A DNA stretch of 64,000 nt from Rhodohalobacter sp. 614A (lineage in GTDB: Bacteria > Bacteroidota > Rhodothermia > Balneolales > Balneolaceae), in NCBI RefSeq assembly GCF_021462415.1, contig NZ_JAKEDS010000004.1, positions 124,001-188,000 on the forward strand. Reading direction: 5' to 3'. Below the pieces are notes generated by a model. It made no database searches. It saw nothing but the letters and a program-made list of their open reading frames with translations, and was not told the origin of the DNA. How positions within the stretch are numbered: the stretch's first letter is position 1; each line of letters starts with the position of its first letter. Shown piece by piece: positions 1-8,315 of this stretch. The translations under genes were made by a program, and so were the position numbers.

Positions 1-194
1 TCCTCGTGAGACCAAGCCCGATAAATACGATCGGATTTTGAATGGAAACTGTCATAACTCCACTCATTTTGAACATACAACCCAATCAACAAACAGCAAG
101 CAATTCCAACCGCCAGGCCAAAGATGTTGATAAAAGAGTACACCTTGTGTTTAAACAGGTTTCTGAAGGCAATTTTGAAGTAGTTTTTGAGCAT
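1..194 (-). CDS. ABC transporter permease, FtsX/MacB type (N-terminal fragment at window edge; array copy 0)
   Basis: Reading the minus strand from the ATG at 192-194 gives 64 codons open to the window edge: MLKNYFKIAFRNLFKH, then a hydrophobic segment (about residues 20-42), then NEWSYDSFHSKSDRIYR. This matches the N-terminus of all fifteen complete permeases downstream on the same strand: a short amphipathic head, TM1, and the start of the first periplasmic MacB-like core domain. The rest of the gene lies outside the window, so intactness cannot be judged. It shows that the permease array continues to the left. Confidence 0.85.
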   Translation of the reverse strand, partial: MLKNYFKIAFRNLFKHKVYSFINIFGLAVGIACCLLIGLYVQNEWSYDSFHSKSDRIYRAWSHE

Positions 195-201
195 TTTATG
201 T

Positions 202-274
202 GTTGTTTGTTGTCAGTTGTTCGTAGCTATCTGTGGCACGTCTACAACTGACAACGATCCACCAACCACTAACT
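202..274. repeat. family B intergenic inverted repeat
   Basis: The gap between copies 0 and 1 is filled by GTTGTCAGTTGTTCGTAG facing CAACTGACAACGATCCACC, separated by about 15 bp. The two arms can form a hairpin in the transcript. The same sequence recurs at 2671-2745 with few changes. Confidence 0.75.
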
Positions 275-278
275 AAAT

Positions 279-2666
279 TCATTCACTCCGCAAACTTTTT
301 ACGGGATTCATAAGTGCTACTTTTATTAATTGAAAACTGATCGTTAAAAACGTAATCAGTAACAACCCAATCCCTGTTGCTGCAAATATTTGCCACGATA
401 AATTCGTGCTATATTGGTAATTCTGTAACCATTGGTGCATCAGATAATAAGCAACCGGCGTAGCGATGAATAACGAAATAATTACCAGCATGATGAACTC
501 GCCTGATAACAATCTCCAAAGAGCAAGGTTCGATGCGCCTAAAACTTTCCGCACACCGATCTCTTTTGTACGCTGTTCCGCAACGAAAGTGGTGAGTCCG
601 AACAGTCCCAAACACGAAATAAAAATGGCTAATACGGCGAAAATCGTAGCAAGATTACCTAACCTCTTTTCGTCCGAAAATTTTTGGGCGTATTCAGTAT
701 CCACAAATTGATACTCGAATGGCTGACCCGGACTGAACTCTTCAAATATTTTTTTTATAGTATCCAACGCTGTACCTGCACTAACCGATGGATTTAATCG
801 GAGATTTACGATGGGAGGTACATTTCTGTTGAGGAAGTAAAAAGTGGGCCGGATCGATGCATAAGGTGATTCCATAATCATATCTTTCACAACTCCGATC
901 ACCTTGAACGCCACCCCATCACTCCACCTGATGGTTTTTCCAACGGGATCTTCCAAGCCCATGTATTTCACCGCGGTTTCATTCAGAATAAACGCCGACG
1001 AATCTGATGGAAAATCTTTTGAAAAATCTCGTCCCTCTTTAATTTCCCAGCCAATGGTTTTTCCGTATTCATAAGAAACCCCACATGTAGGAAACATTAC
1101 GGTTTGATTGGCTTCTTTTCCCTCCCAATAAAAACCACCATTTGTCCGCCAAACCTGTGTGAGCGGATTGGCAGATTCCGCCATTTCCGTAATCGCTCCC
1201 GAATTTTTTAATGTATTTCGTACCGTATCAAAATGATTATGAATATCTGCTGAATGCATTGTAACCGATATCAATCCGGCATGATTGTAACCCAGCGGAC
1301 GATTTTCAGCGAATTGAATCTGGCGAAAAACAATGAGAGTAGCGATGATTAAAATCACAGAAACAGTGAACTGTACAACAACCAACAGCTTTCTCGGAAT
1401 TGAGGCGAATCGTCCTGTCCGAAAGCTCCCTTTTAATATTTTAACCGTATTAAGTTCTGATAAATAGAAAGATGGATAACTGCCTGCAATCAGCCCCAGG
1501 AACAAGGCAGATCCCACCATCATCAACCAAAAGAAAATATTGCTCCAGGGAACAGATAGTTGTTTATCTGCTAAACTGTTAAAAAATGGAAGAGATATCT
1601 CGGCAAATAAGAGTGATAAAATCAACGCGAGGAAAACAACCAGGAATGATTCAATTAAAAATTGATGAATCAATTGTGTTTTAAGAGATCCGATAGCCTT
1701 TCTAACTCCTACTTCCCTGGCTCGTCTTTCACTTTTAGCGGTAGACAAATTCATAAAATTGATGCACGCCAGTAACAGGATAAACACGCCAATCATCCCA
1801 AATAACCAAACAAATGTAATTCGTCCGCCGGTATTTATTCCTCCTTTAAATTCGGAATACAAATGCCATTTACTCATCGGTTGCAGAAAAAGCCGGGGGT
1901 TGCTGGATAATTGTTCTCTGCGAATATTGTTTGACTTGACATCCGCTATCTGTGATGAGACATTCGCCAAATCAACATTTTCGGCAAGCTGTACAAAAAC
2001 CTGGAATGAATTATTTCCCCACGGGTCGTCCATCTCTTCAATCCATTTGTCTATGGCAAGTTTGAGCTGCCAGGGACCAATAAAATCGATGCCTGCAAAT
2101 GCAGAATTGTTGGGAATATCCTTGTAAATCCCTGAAATGCTTGCTGTTACTTTTCCCTCAATCTCAATAATTTTGTCCAAAGGATTGGCATCACCAAATA
2201 TCGCTTCTGCAGCAGACTTGGAAATCAAAACAGAAGTAGGATCTGTTAATCCTGAATTTGCTCCTTCTAATATTTGAAGATCAAGCATATCCGGAGCACC
2301 CGGTTCCATATATGCTCCTCTTTTTGATATTGCTTTTTCATTGGTCTTAATGATCTGATCGTACGCACCGGAAGACAATATCACATGTTTAAAATTGCTT
2401 CCGTACTCTTTGCGAAGTTCTTCTGCCAATGGATACGGTACGCCTCCCCAAGTTGCAATATTATCATTAAGGGTCTGATTTTGCAGAACCTGGGCTATGC
2501 AGCCATAGTTTTTATTGTACTTGTCGTAACTGATTTTATTCCAAATCCAAAGACCTATCAAAATGGCTACAGCTATTCCTACAGAAAGCCCCGTAATATT
2601 AATAAAGGAGTGCGTCTTGTTTTTTACAAGATTACGCCACGCTGTTTTGATGTAGTTTTTGAACAT
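279..2666 (-). CDS. ABC transporter permease, duplicated FtsX/MacB-PCD architecture (array copy 1)
   Basis: This 795-aa membrane protein shows the layout shared by the array. TM1 spans about 21-43. A first extracytoplasmic MacB-like core domain spans about 45-283, with the recurring block ISKSAAEAIFGDANPLDK. TM2 (about 285-308) contains ACINFMNLSTA and is followed by the cytoplasmic coupling motif RRAREVGVRKAIGS (about 314-327). TM3-TM5 and a second core domain (about 450-665) follow, then TM6-TM8 with a second coupling motif RTKEIGVRKVLGA near 699. The C-terminus is NPVKSLRSE. In MacB/FtsX/Lol-type transporters this loop contacts the ATPase and the core domains transmit ATP-driven motion to periplasmic partners. 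No ATPase domain is fused, so the protein must use a separate ATPase; the only one visible is at 44048-44737. TM1 is unusual in ending in NKISYDKY rather than NELSYD. Substrate unknown. Confidence 0.92.
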   Translation of the reverse strand: MFKNYIKTAWRNLVKNKTHSFINITGLSVGIAVAILIGLWIWNKISYDKYNKNYGCIAQVLQNQTLNDNIATWGGVPYPLAEELRKEYGSNFKHVILSSGAYDQIIKTNEKAISKRGAYMEPGAPDMLDLQILEGANSGLTDPTSVLISKSAAEAIFGDANPLDKIIEIEGKVTASISGIYKDIPNNSAFAGIDFIGPWQLKLAIDKWIEEMDDPWGNNSFQVFVQLAENVDLANVSSQIADVKSNNIRREQLSSNPRLFLQPMSKWHLYSEFKGGINTGGRITFVWLFGMIGVFILLLACINFMNLSTAKSERRAREVGVRKAIGSLKTQLIHQFLIESFLVVFLALILSLLFAEISLPFFNSLADKQLSVPWSNIFFWLMMVGSALFLGLIAGSYPSFYLSELNTVKILKGSFRTGRFASIPRKLLVVVQFTVSVILIIATLIVFRQIQFAENRPLGYNHAGLISVTMHSADIHNHFDTVRNTLKNSGAITEMAESANPLTQVWRTNGGFYWEGKEANQTVMFPTCGVSYEYGKTIGWEIKEGRDFSKDFPSDSSAFILNETAVKYMGLEDPVGKTIRWSDGVAFKVIGVVKDMIMESPYASIRPTFYFLNRNVPPIVNLRLNPSVSAGTALDTIKKIFEEFSPGQPFEYQFVDTEYAQKFSDEKRLGNLATIFAVLAIFISCLGLFGLTTFVAEQRTKEIGVRKVLGASNLALWRLLSGEFIMLVIISLFIATPVAYYLMHQWLQNYQYSTNLSWQIFAATGIGLLLITFLTISFQLIKVALMNPVKSLRSE

Positions 2667-2670
2667 TTTG

Positions 2671-2745
2671 TGTGTTGTTTGTTGTCAGTTATTTGTAGTT
2701 ATCTGTGGCACGTCTGCAACTGACAACGAACCACCTACAATCAAC
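2671..2745. repeat. family B intergenic inverted repeat
   Basis: Arms GTTGTCAGTTATTTGTAG and CAACTGACAACGAACCACC flank the central ATCTGTGGCACGTCTG. It is nearly identical to the element at 202-274, including the loop, and lies at the same position relative to the two flanking permease genes. Confidence 0.75.
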
Positions 2746-2750
2746 TAAAT

Positions 2751-5198
2751 TCATTCACTCCTCAAGCTGTTTACAGGATTTACAATGGCGGCTTTGATCG
2801 ATTGATAACTGATCGTCAGCCATGCAATAAGAATCGCTGAACCGCCGGCGATGATGAACGACCAAACCGGCATATCAATTTGGTATGCGAATGTGTCCAG
2901 CCATTGAGCCATGGAATACCAGGCTATTGGCGTAGCGATGGCAATGGCCAATATCACCAGTAGTGTAAACCGGGTGGAAAGCAGCCAGACAATTTGTGAA
3001 ACTTTGGCTCCGAGTACTTTTCGAATGCCAATCTCTTTAATTCTCTGTTGTGCCGTAAATGATGCAAGACCGAATAAACCCAATGCAGCAATGATGATCG
3101 CAATCATCGAAAAGAAACCAAATAACGTGCCCAGTCTCTCTTCTGAATTGTACTGCTCATCGAAACTATCCTGCACAAAAAAGTAAGTGAACGGATAGCC
3201 GGGACGGAGCGTAGCCCACTGCTCTTCGAGAAAACTGAGAACTTCTTCACGCGAGTTATCCCTGATTTTTATGGATACGTTGTTGATGAGCTCATCAGGT
3301 ATCAAAAATACCATGGGGGCGATAGACTGGTGTAGTGATTCAAAATTGAAATCATTCACCACACCAATGACCCGACCCCTCCGGTTACCATACAAAAATT
3401 GCTTATCAATGGCTTCTTCGGGTGAATTCCAGCCGATGGTTTCAATAGCAGTTTCATTCAGGATAAACGCTTCGGTTGAATCACTGGCAAGATTGATATT
3501 AAAATTTCGGCCGGCAAGAAGGGTAATATCAAACGTTTGCAGATAATCGTGACCAATATGAATTTCGGCGATTCGAAAATTGATATTCTGCAATTCGCCA
3601 TTTACTTCTGCCTGTGTGCCTTGCGAGTCCAATAGCCGACCGGATGGAACCCGGCTGGCGAGTGACACATTTAACACCCCCGGATGTCCCAAAAGCCTTT
3701 CCCGAATATTCTCATAATTTGATGTGATCTGTTCACTGACCGGCAATACAACGATATTTTCTTTATCAAAGCCAAGGTCCTTCGTTCGCATAAAATCGAG
3801 CTGGGTGTACACAATGATCATACAAGAGATTAATGCAATGGAAATAGCGAATTGTGTAACAACCAACACCGACCGAAATCGCTCATGGATTTTCCCGGCT
3901 TTGAATGATCCCTTCAACACAGAAGCCGGTTGAAATCCGGAAAGGAAAAACGCTGGATAACTGCCCGCAACCAAACCCACAAAAAATACAATTGCCAAAA
4001 GCCACAAAAGTTGAGCGTAGTTCTGAAGAAGATTTAACCTCAGGTTGAGATTAATAAAATCGTTAACGACTGGAAGCATCAGCTCAACGATCAGAATGGC
4101 AAAAAGCAAGGAAAGTAAGGCCATCACCACAGATTCACCTATAAACTGCCGAACCAGTGACCATCGATTTGCACCAATCACTTTTCGGAGCCCCACTTCC
4201 ACTGCTCGTTTGACTGACCGGGCCGTACTCAAATTCATAAAATTGATGCATGCAATAATCAGAATAAAAAGAGCAATCGCACTATAGATATACACATATT
4301 CGATGCGGCTGTTGGCTTCAATTTCAGAGTCCAGATTTGAATGGAGATGAATATCGGTAAGTGGCTGCAGGAATAGCATAGTGCCATCGGACGCTGTGAC
4401 CGGCTTGCCATCTGGCCCTAAATAAGTTTCATCGGTACTAAGATGCCGATCTATAAATGCAGGAATTTGAAGCTGTAACTTCTGATAGTCATATCCTTCA
4501 GGCAGAAGCAGATAGGTAGCGAAATTATTACTACCGTAGTTTTCCATGAATGCTTCTTGCCCACCATAAAACTGGATGACTGGCTCCATAGACGCCAAAA
4601 AATCAAACTGGAAATGAGAATTCTCGGGAATATCCTCCATAATTCCCCGAACCTGAAACTGCAAATTCGTTCCTCCTATTTCTGCCTCAAGCGCTTTCCC
4701 CATTGGATCTTCCTCACCAAAATATTTCTCAGCCATACTTTCGGTAAGAACAATTCCGTCGGGATACGTGAGTGCTGTTTCGGGATCCCCCTCAATCATA
4801 TCCCAGGAAAACATATTAAATACATCCGCATCCGTGAAGAAAAAATGGTCTTCAACAAAGGAGTTCTCTTCATATCTCAGCAGTGGACTGACTTCAAAAA
4901 AACGAACCATTTCCTGAATGGTTCCTTCAAAATCCTGTTCCAAAAGTGGCCCAAACGGAGGAGCGGCATGACCAAGATGAAGACTAACCTCGCCATCTTG
5001 ATTGAACCAGGCACGGGTAGCCCGCACAATCCGGTCTGAATTTTCATGATACTTATCATAACTCAGTTCATGCTGAACATAAAGTAAAATGAGAATACAG
5101 ATTCCCATTCCCAGAGCCAACCCAAAAATATTGATAAACGAATACCCCGGGTTTTTTTTGAGATTTCTGAGTGCAATTTTTATGTAATTTTTGATCAT
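2751..5198 (-). CDS. ABC transporter permease, duplicated FtsX/MacB-PCD architecture (array copy 2)
   Basis: This 815-aa permease has TM1 about 21-43 and a first periplasmic core with LTESMAEKYFGEEDPMGK (about 152-169) and the block FLQPLTDIHLHS (about 276-287). TM2 carries IACINFMNLSTAR, followed by the coupling motif KRAVEVGLRKVIGA (about 330). The second core and second FtsX unit carry QRIKEIGIRKVLGA (near 718), and the C-terminus is NPVNSLRSE. The gene lies downstream of a 475-bp gap containing a sigma-54-like promoter (5350-5365) and a tandem enhancer pair (5418-5456). It is therefore probably the first gene of a regulated unit that continues into copy 1 and copy 0. The call to family is secure; the transported substrate is not deducible. 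Confidence 0.92.
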   Translation of the reverse strand: MIKNYIKIALRNLKKNPGYSFINIFGLALGMGICILILLYVQHELSYDKYHENSDRIVRATRAWFNQDGEVSLHLGHAAPPFGPLLEQDFEGTIQEMVRFFEVSPLLRYEENSFVEDHFFFTDADVFNMFSWDMIEGDPETALTYPDGIVLTESMAEKYFGEEDPMGKALEAEIGGTNLQFQVRGIMEDIPENSHFQFDFLASMEPVIQFYGGQEAFMENYGSNNFATYLLLPEGYDYQKLQLQIPAFIDRHLSTDETYLGPDGKPVTASDGTMLFLQPLTDIHLHSNLDSEIEANSRIEYVYIYSAIALFILIIACINFMNLSTARSVKRAVEVGLRKVIGANRWSLVRQFIGESVVMALLSLLFAILIVELMLPVVNDFINLNLRLNLLQNYAQLLWLLAIVFFVGLVAGSYPAFFLSGFQPASVLKGSFKAGKIHERFRSVLVVTQFAISIALISCMIIVYTQLDFMRTKDLGFDKENIVVLPVSEQITSNYENIRERLLGHPGVLNVSLASRVPSGRLLDSQGTQAEVNGELQNINFRIAEIHIGHDYLQTFDITLLAGRNFNINLASDSTEAFILNETAIETIGWNSPEEAIDKQFLYGNRRGRVIGVVNDFNFESLHQSIAPMVFLIPDELINNVSIKIRDNSREEVLSFLEEQWATLRPGYPFTYFFVQDSFDEQYNSEERLGTLFGFFSMIAIIIAALGLFGLASFTAQQRIKEIGIRKVLGAKVSQIVWLLSTRFTLLVILAIAIATPIAWYSMAQWLDTFAYQIDMPVWSFIIAGGSAILIAWLTISYQSIKAAIVNPVNSLRSE

Positions 5199-5214
5199 AT
5201 ATTTTTAGTTCTCT

Positions 5215-5282
5215 GCTGTTTGATATCAGCTGCCAGACATCAGCTACCAGTATGCACTCTGGTAACTGAATACTGACAGCTT
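5215..5282. repeat. family A intergenic repeat
   Basis: Contains ATCAGCTGCCAGACATCAGC on one side and TAACTGAATACTGACAGCT on the other, a diverged inverted pair of the CTGATAGCTGA/TCAGCTATCAG family seen between other permease genes. It lies within the predicted leader of copy 2. Confidence 0.6.
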
Positions 5283-5349
5283 TTGTTGGTAATCATTGAG
5301 AACGGTAAACTCAATGTTCTTCGATCTGCCACTGCTACATGTTATGTTT

Positions 5350-5365
5350 ATCAACTATCGTACCA
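5350..5365 (-). promoter_or_regulatory. sigma-54-like -24/-12 promoter for permease copy 2
   Basis: On the minus strand the sequence is TGGTACGATAGTTGAT. GG and GA are separated by 10 bp, as in the sigma-54 consensus TGGCACG-N4-TTGC except for A in place of the final C. The same string, apart from its last base, precedes permease copy 11. Predicted transcription start is near 5339, about 140 bp before the copy 2 ATG. Confidence 0.65.
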
Positions 5366-5417
5366 ATTTGTTGAAAATGGGTCACAAGCTTTAAAACAAA
5401 GCTACTTATTGAAATCT

Positions 5418-5456
5418 CTGTACGTATTTAAACATCGGGTGTTCGGATTCGGACAG
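5418..5456. promoter_or_regulatory. tandem enhancer sites for a sigma-54 activator
   Basis: Site 1 is CTGTACGTATTTAAACAT (5418-5435) and site 2 is GTGTTCGGATTCGGACAG (5439-5456). They are separated by 3 bp, so their centres lie 21 bp apart, two helical turns. Site 2 is a good inverted repeat (TGTTCG/CGGACA). They sit about 55-90 bp upstream of the -24 element, the usual position for NtrC-family enhancers. The same arrangement occurs at 28181, 41379 and 46656. Confidence 0.65.
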
Positions 5457-5673
5457 TGTTCGTATCTCTTCAATATCATAAATATTACGAGGAAGGGTAC
5501 TTTTAAAAACATGGCACCTCCTTTCAAAAATTGGCATTCAGAAAAACCAAAACTGCCATGACATACTTGTTTCATGTCCATAGAATGGTTAGTAGCAGAG
5601 CAATTTATGTGTACGCGGCGCCGTTCATCCGAATTCAATCCCAGGTATCTTTTAGATTGGATGTACAGTTTTT

Positions 5674-8136
5674 TTATTCACTCCTCAGACTGTCTACGGG
5701 ATTCATTCTGCCAGCTTTAAAGGATTGGTAGCTAACCGTTACAAGACAAATAATGACACTGAGAATTCCGGTTGCCGCAAATACCATGATGAGGTTCCAT
5801 CCCATTTCTATGCGGTAAGGAAAATCCTGGAGCCAGCGGTTGATCAGCAGGTATACAAATGGCCAGGCAATAATGTTAGCGAGCAAAATAAGTTTGATGT
5901 ACTCTTTTGACAGTAAAATTAAAATTCCACCAAGTGTGGCTCCCAGAGTTTTCCGGATACCAATCTCCTTGGTTCGTTTTGAGGCTGTAAATGATGCAAG
6001 TCCGAAAAGGCCAAGACAAGCAACCAAAATGCAAAGAAGCGTGAATGCACCCGTAACTTTCCCCAGGGTCATTTCAGAAGCATAGACTTTTGCCAATTCC
6101 TCATCCTGGAACGAGAATTCAAAGGGATCCACCCAGTTAATTTCGTACCAGACAGTTTCCAAATAATCAATAGCATGAGCCATACCGCCTGGCGCCACTT
6201 TCACGGCGGCATGATCAAGGGTTCTGAGTATCGGCATTGTGCCGCTGGAAAGCCGTATCACGAGGGGTTTTACTTCCTGCTTTATCGTTGTGAAGTTAAA
6301 ATTTTCTACCACCCCCACTACGGATAATGTATGACGTTCATCGTTACTATCGTCGTAATAAAAAAGTTCACCGAGGGCATCTTCAGGTGTCTCAACTCCA
6401 AGCACCTCAACCATTTGACGGTTAATCAGGACAGCCTGCTCATTGTCCGTTGTGAACTCTTCAGAAAAATCACGGCCTGCGATCACATCAATTCCAAAGG
6501 TTTCAACAAAATCGTGATTTACGTGGAGTGTAAGAGTTGATTTTTCTTCGCCCTGTGAGATGTTTGCAGGATAAATCTTCCAGCTTTCTCCATCTCTTTC
6601 CCCCAGAACGTGACTTATCCCCGTAACTGCCAGAATATTGGGGTTTTGCAACGCTCTCTCTTTAAACTGATCGTACTCCCAGGCAATCAGATTTTGACTC
6701 ATTGGAAGGATAATAATTCTCTCTTTTTCAAAACCGAGATCCCTGGTTTGCATGTGCTGAAGTTGCAGGTACACCACAATGGAACCAATAATGAGAATGA
6801 TAGAGAGACAAAACTGAAAAGTAACTAAACTTTTTCTGAAGAAAGCTCCTTTTGAGTCGAGCGAAGCATCCCCTTTTAAAACTCTTGTGGGTTTCAGGCC
6901 GGATAAAAACATGGACGGGTAAATCCCCGCAAAAAATCCAACTCCAACAACAATCACAGACAGTAAAGAGAAGAAAAACAGATTATCAAAGAGGTGGAGA
7001 GCCAGATCTTTCCCGATGAAATTATTGAAAAAGGGAAGCGTCAGATACACCAGGAAAACCGCAATCAGAACAGCCAGAAAACTCACCAGGATAGATTCTC
7101 CCATAAACTGCAAAAAAAGCTGGCCACGATCGGCACCCAAAGCTTTGCGCATCCCCACTTCTCGTGCCCGTTCGCTTGATCGGGCTGTAGCAAGATTCAT
7201 AAAATTCACACAAGCAATAATCAGGATAAGAACGGCTACTGCGGAAAAAAGGTAAATGGAAAAAACAGAACCGTTCGCATCAATTTCATTGTCGAGGTTC
7301 GAGTAGAGATGAATTTCCGTAATGGGTTGCAATTCAAGCCTTACCGTCTCCCCTTCTGGCCGGTTGGGGTAATAATATTTATCAGCAAACGCCGGTAGTT
7401 GATCCTCCAATTCTGATGCCGTAACATCTTCGTTAAGCTTGATATACGTCCAAATAGGATTCCACCACCAGTTATCTTCATAATCAGGATTTTGTGAATA
7501 GAGGATATCGAGGCTTGTAAAAGAAGCAAGCATATTCGGCGAAATGTGTGACTCCTCCGGCCAGTTTTTCATTACACCGGTAATCATCATTTCCATTGAT
7601 GAAATTCCCTTATAGCGAAGTGTTTTCCCTATCGGATCGCTATCCGGATATAAAGTAGTGGCCAGTGCTTCTGATATGACCAGGGATAGCGGTGCGTCCA
7701 ATACATTCTCCGGATTTCCACGAATCAAATCGATACTGAAAACATCAAAGAAAGTAGAATCAGTAAAAAAGAAATCAGGTGTTCTGAAAGAGATATCATC
7801 CGCTCTGCTCAGAAAGGTGTGGGCGGCATCTTGTGTATCAAACAAACGCACCTGCTGCTGCACCAAATGAGGGTATTCCGCTTTTAAAAAAGGTCCTGTT
7901 CGGAAAGGGCTGCTTGCTGCCGGAAGCTGGTCACTCGATGAGGTGGGAATCTGGGTAATACGATAAATACGATCAGAATCGTCAATAAAACGATCATAAC
8001 TCAACTCATTTAGTACGTAAATACTAATAAGAAGACAGCAAGCTACCCCTATTGCCAAGCCTGCTACGTTGATAAATGTATAGCCAATTCGCTTCCTGAA
8101 GTTACGAAAAGCAATCTTCGCGTAGTTCTCTATCAT
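5674..8136 (-). CDS. ABC transporter permease, duplicated FtsX/MacB-PCD architecture (array copy 3)
   Basis: The open frame extends upstream to 8187, but family alignment favours the ATG at 8134-8136, giving 820 aa beginning MIENYAKIAFRNFRKRIGYTF. TM1 contains ACCLLISIYVLNELSYDRF. The first core has VISEALATTLYPDSDPIGK, where the family block KYFG is altered to TLYP. TM2 carries IACVNFMNLATARS, and the coupling motifs are ERAREVGMRKALGA and KRTKEIGIRKTLGA (near 723). The C-terminus is NPVDSLRSE. It is the longest copy. Its upstream gap to copy 4 is 179 bp and has no sigma-54-like element, so it may be read through from copies upstream. Confidence 0.92.
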   Translation of the reverse strand: MIENYAKIAFRNFRKRIGYTFINVAGLAIGVACCLLISIYVLNELSYDRFIDDSDRIYRITQIPTSSSDQLPAASSPFRTGPFLKAEYPHLVQQQVRLFDTQDAAHTFLSRADDISFRTPDFFFTDSTFFDVFSIDLIRGNPENVLDAPLSLVISEALATTLYPDSDPIGKTLRYKGISSMEMMITGVMKNWPEESHISPNMLASFTSLDILYSQNPDYEDNWWWNPIWTYIKLNEDVTASELEDQLPAFADKYYYPNRPEGETVRLELQPITEIHLYSNLDNEIDANGSVFSIYLFSAVAVLILIIACVNFMNLATARSSERAREVGMRKALGADRGQLFLQFMGESILVSFLAVLIAVFLVYLTLPFFNNFIGKDLALHLFDNLFFFSLLSVIVVGVGFFAGIYPSMFLSGLKPTRVLKGDASLDSKGAFFRKSLVTFQFCLSIILIIGSIVVYLQLQHMQTRDLGFEKERIIILPMSQNLIAWEYDQFKERALQNPNILAVTGISHVLGERDGESWKIYPANISQGEEKSTLTLHVNHDFVETFGIDVIAGRDFSEEFTTDNEQAVLINRQMVEVLGVETPEDALGELFYYDDSNDERHTLSVVGVVENFNFTTIKQEVKPLVIRLSSGTMPILRTLDHAAVKVAPGGMAHAIDYLETVWYEINWVDPFEFSFQDEELAKVYASEMTLGKVTGAFTLLCILVACLGLFGLASFTASKRTKEIGIRKTLGATLGGILILLSKEYIKLILLANIIAWPFVYLLINRWLQDFPYRIEMGWNLIMVFAATGILSVIICLVTVSYQSFKAGRMNPVDSLRSE

Positions 8137-8213
8137 GTTGCCTGGAGGAAGGATCTTTTTTATAAACTTAAGTACGCAAATCCGCAAATGAATGACAAGA
8201 GGTAACTTGGCTT

Positions 8214-8255
8214 TTTTGACCGGCAGTCAAAAGAATTCCCTGTAATTATTTACAG
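8214..8255. promoter_or_regulatory. two small perfect inverted repeats upstream of copy 3
   Basis: TTTTGAC-cggca-GTCAAAA (8214-8232) and CTGTAA-ttat-TTACAG (8240-8255) lie next to each other between copies 3 and 4. They could be operators or weak hairpins. Neither has a T-tract on the minus strand, and neither resembles the A or B repeat families. Confidence 0.3.
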
Positions 8256-8315
8256 TTTTCTATCAGTCTCACCCCTCTCCGAAAATGCTCATAACTGAAT
8301 ACTGTGCGTTTGATA

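Larger units (their letters stand above)
5199..5673. other. 475-bp intergenic regulatory region between permease copies 2 and 3
   Basis: No coding frame resembles a protein here. Reading towards copy 3, it holds a family A inverted repeat (5215-5282), a minus-strand sigma-54-like promoter (5350-5365) and a pair of 18-bp palindromes (5418-5456). The last 200 bp (5470-5673) show no further recognised element. Confidence 0.7.

Noticed and set aside
4557-5039. Plus-strand open frame of 160 codons within permease copy 2
   Set aside because: Antisense to a well-supported permease gene, no recognisable domain, composition typical of a shadow frame.
5513-5530. TGGCACCTCCTTTCAA on the plus strand resembling a sigma-54 promoter
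   Set aside because: It would drive transcription antisense into copy 3, has no enhancer at the proper side and no gene to serve.
8137-8187. Extended start of permease copy 3 (17 extra residues)
   Set aside because: All siblings begin with M(L/I/F)xxYxKxAxRN at the downstream ATG; the extra residues are not family-like.
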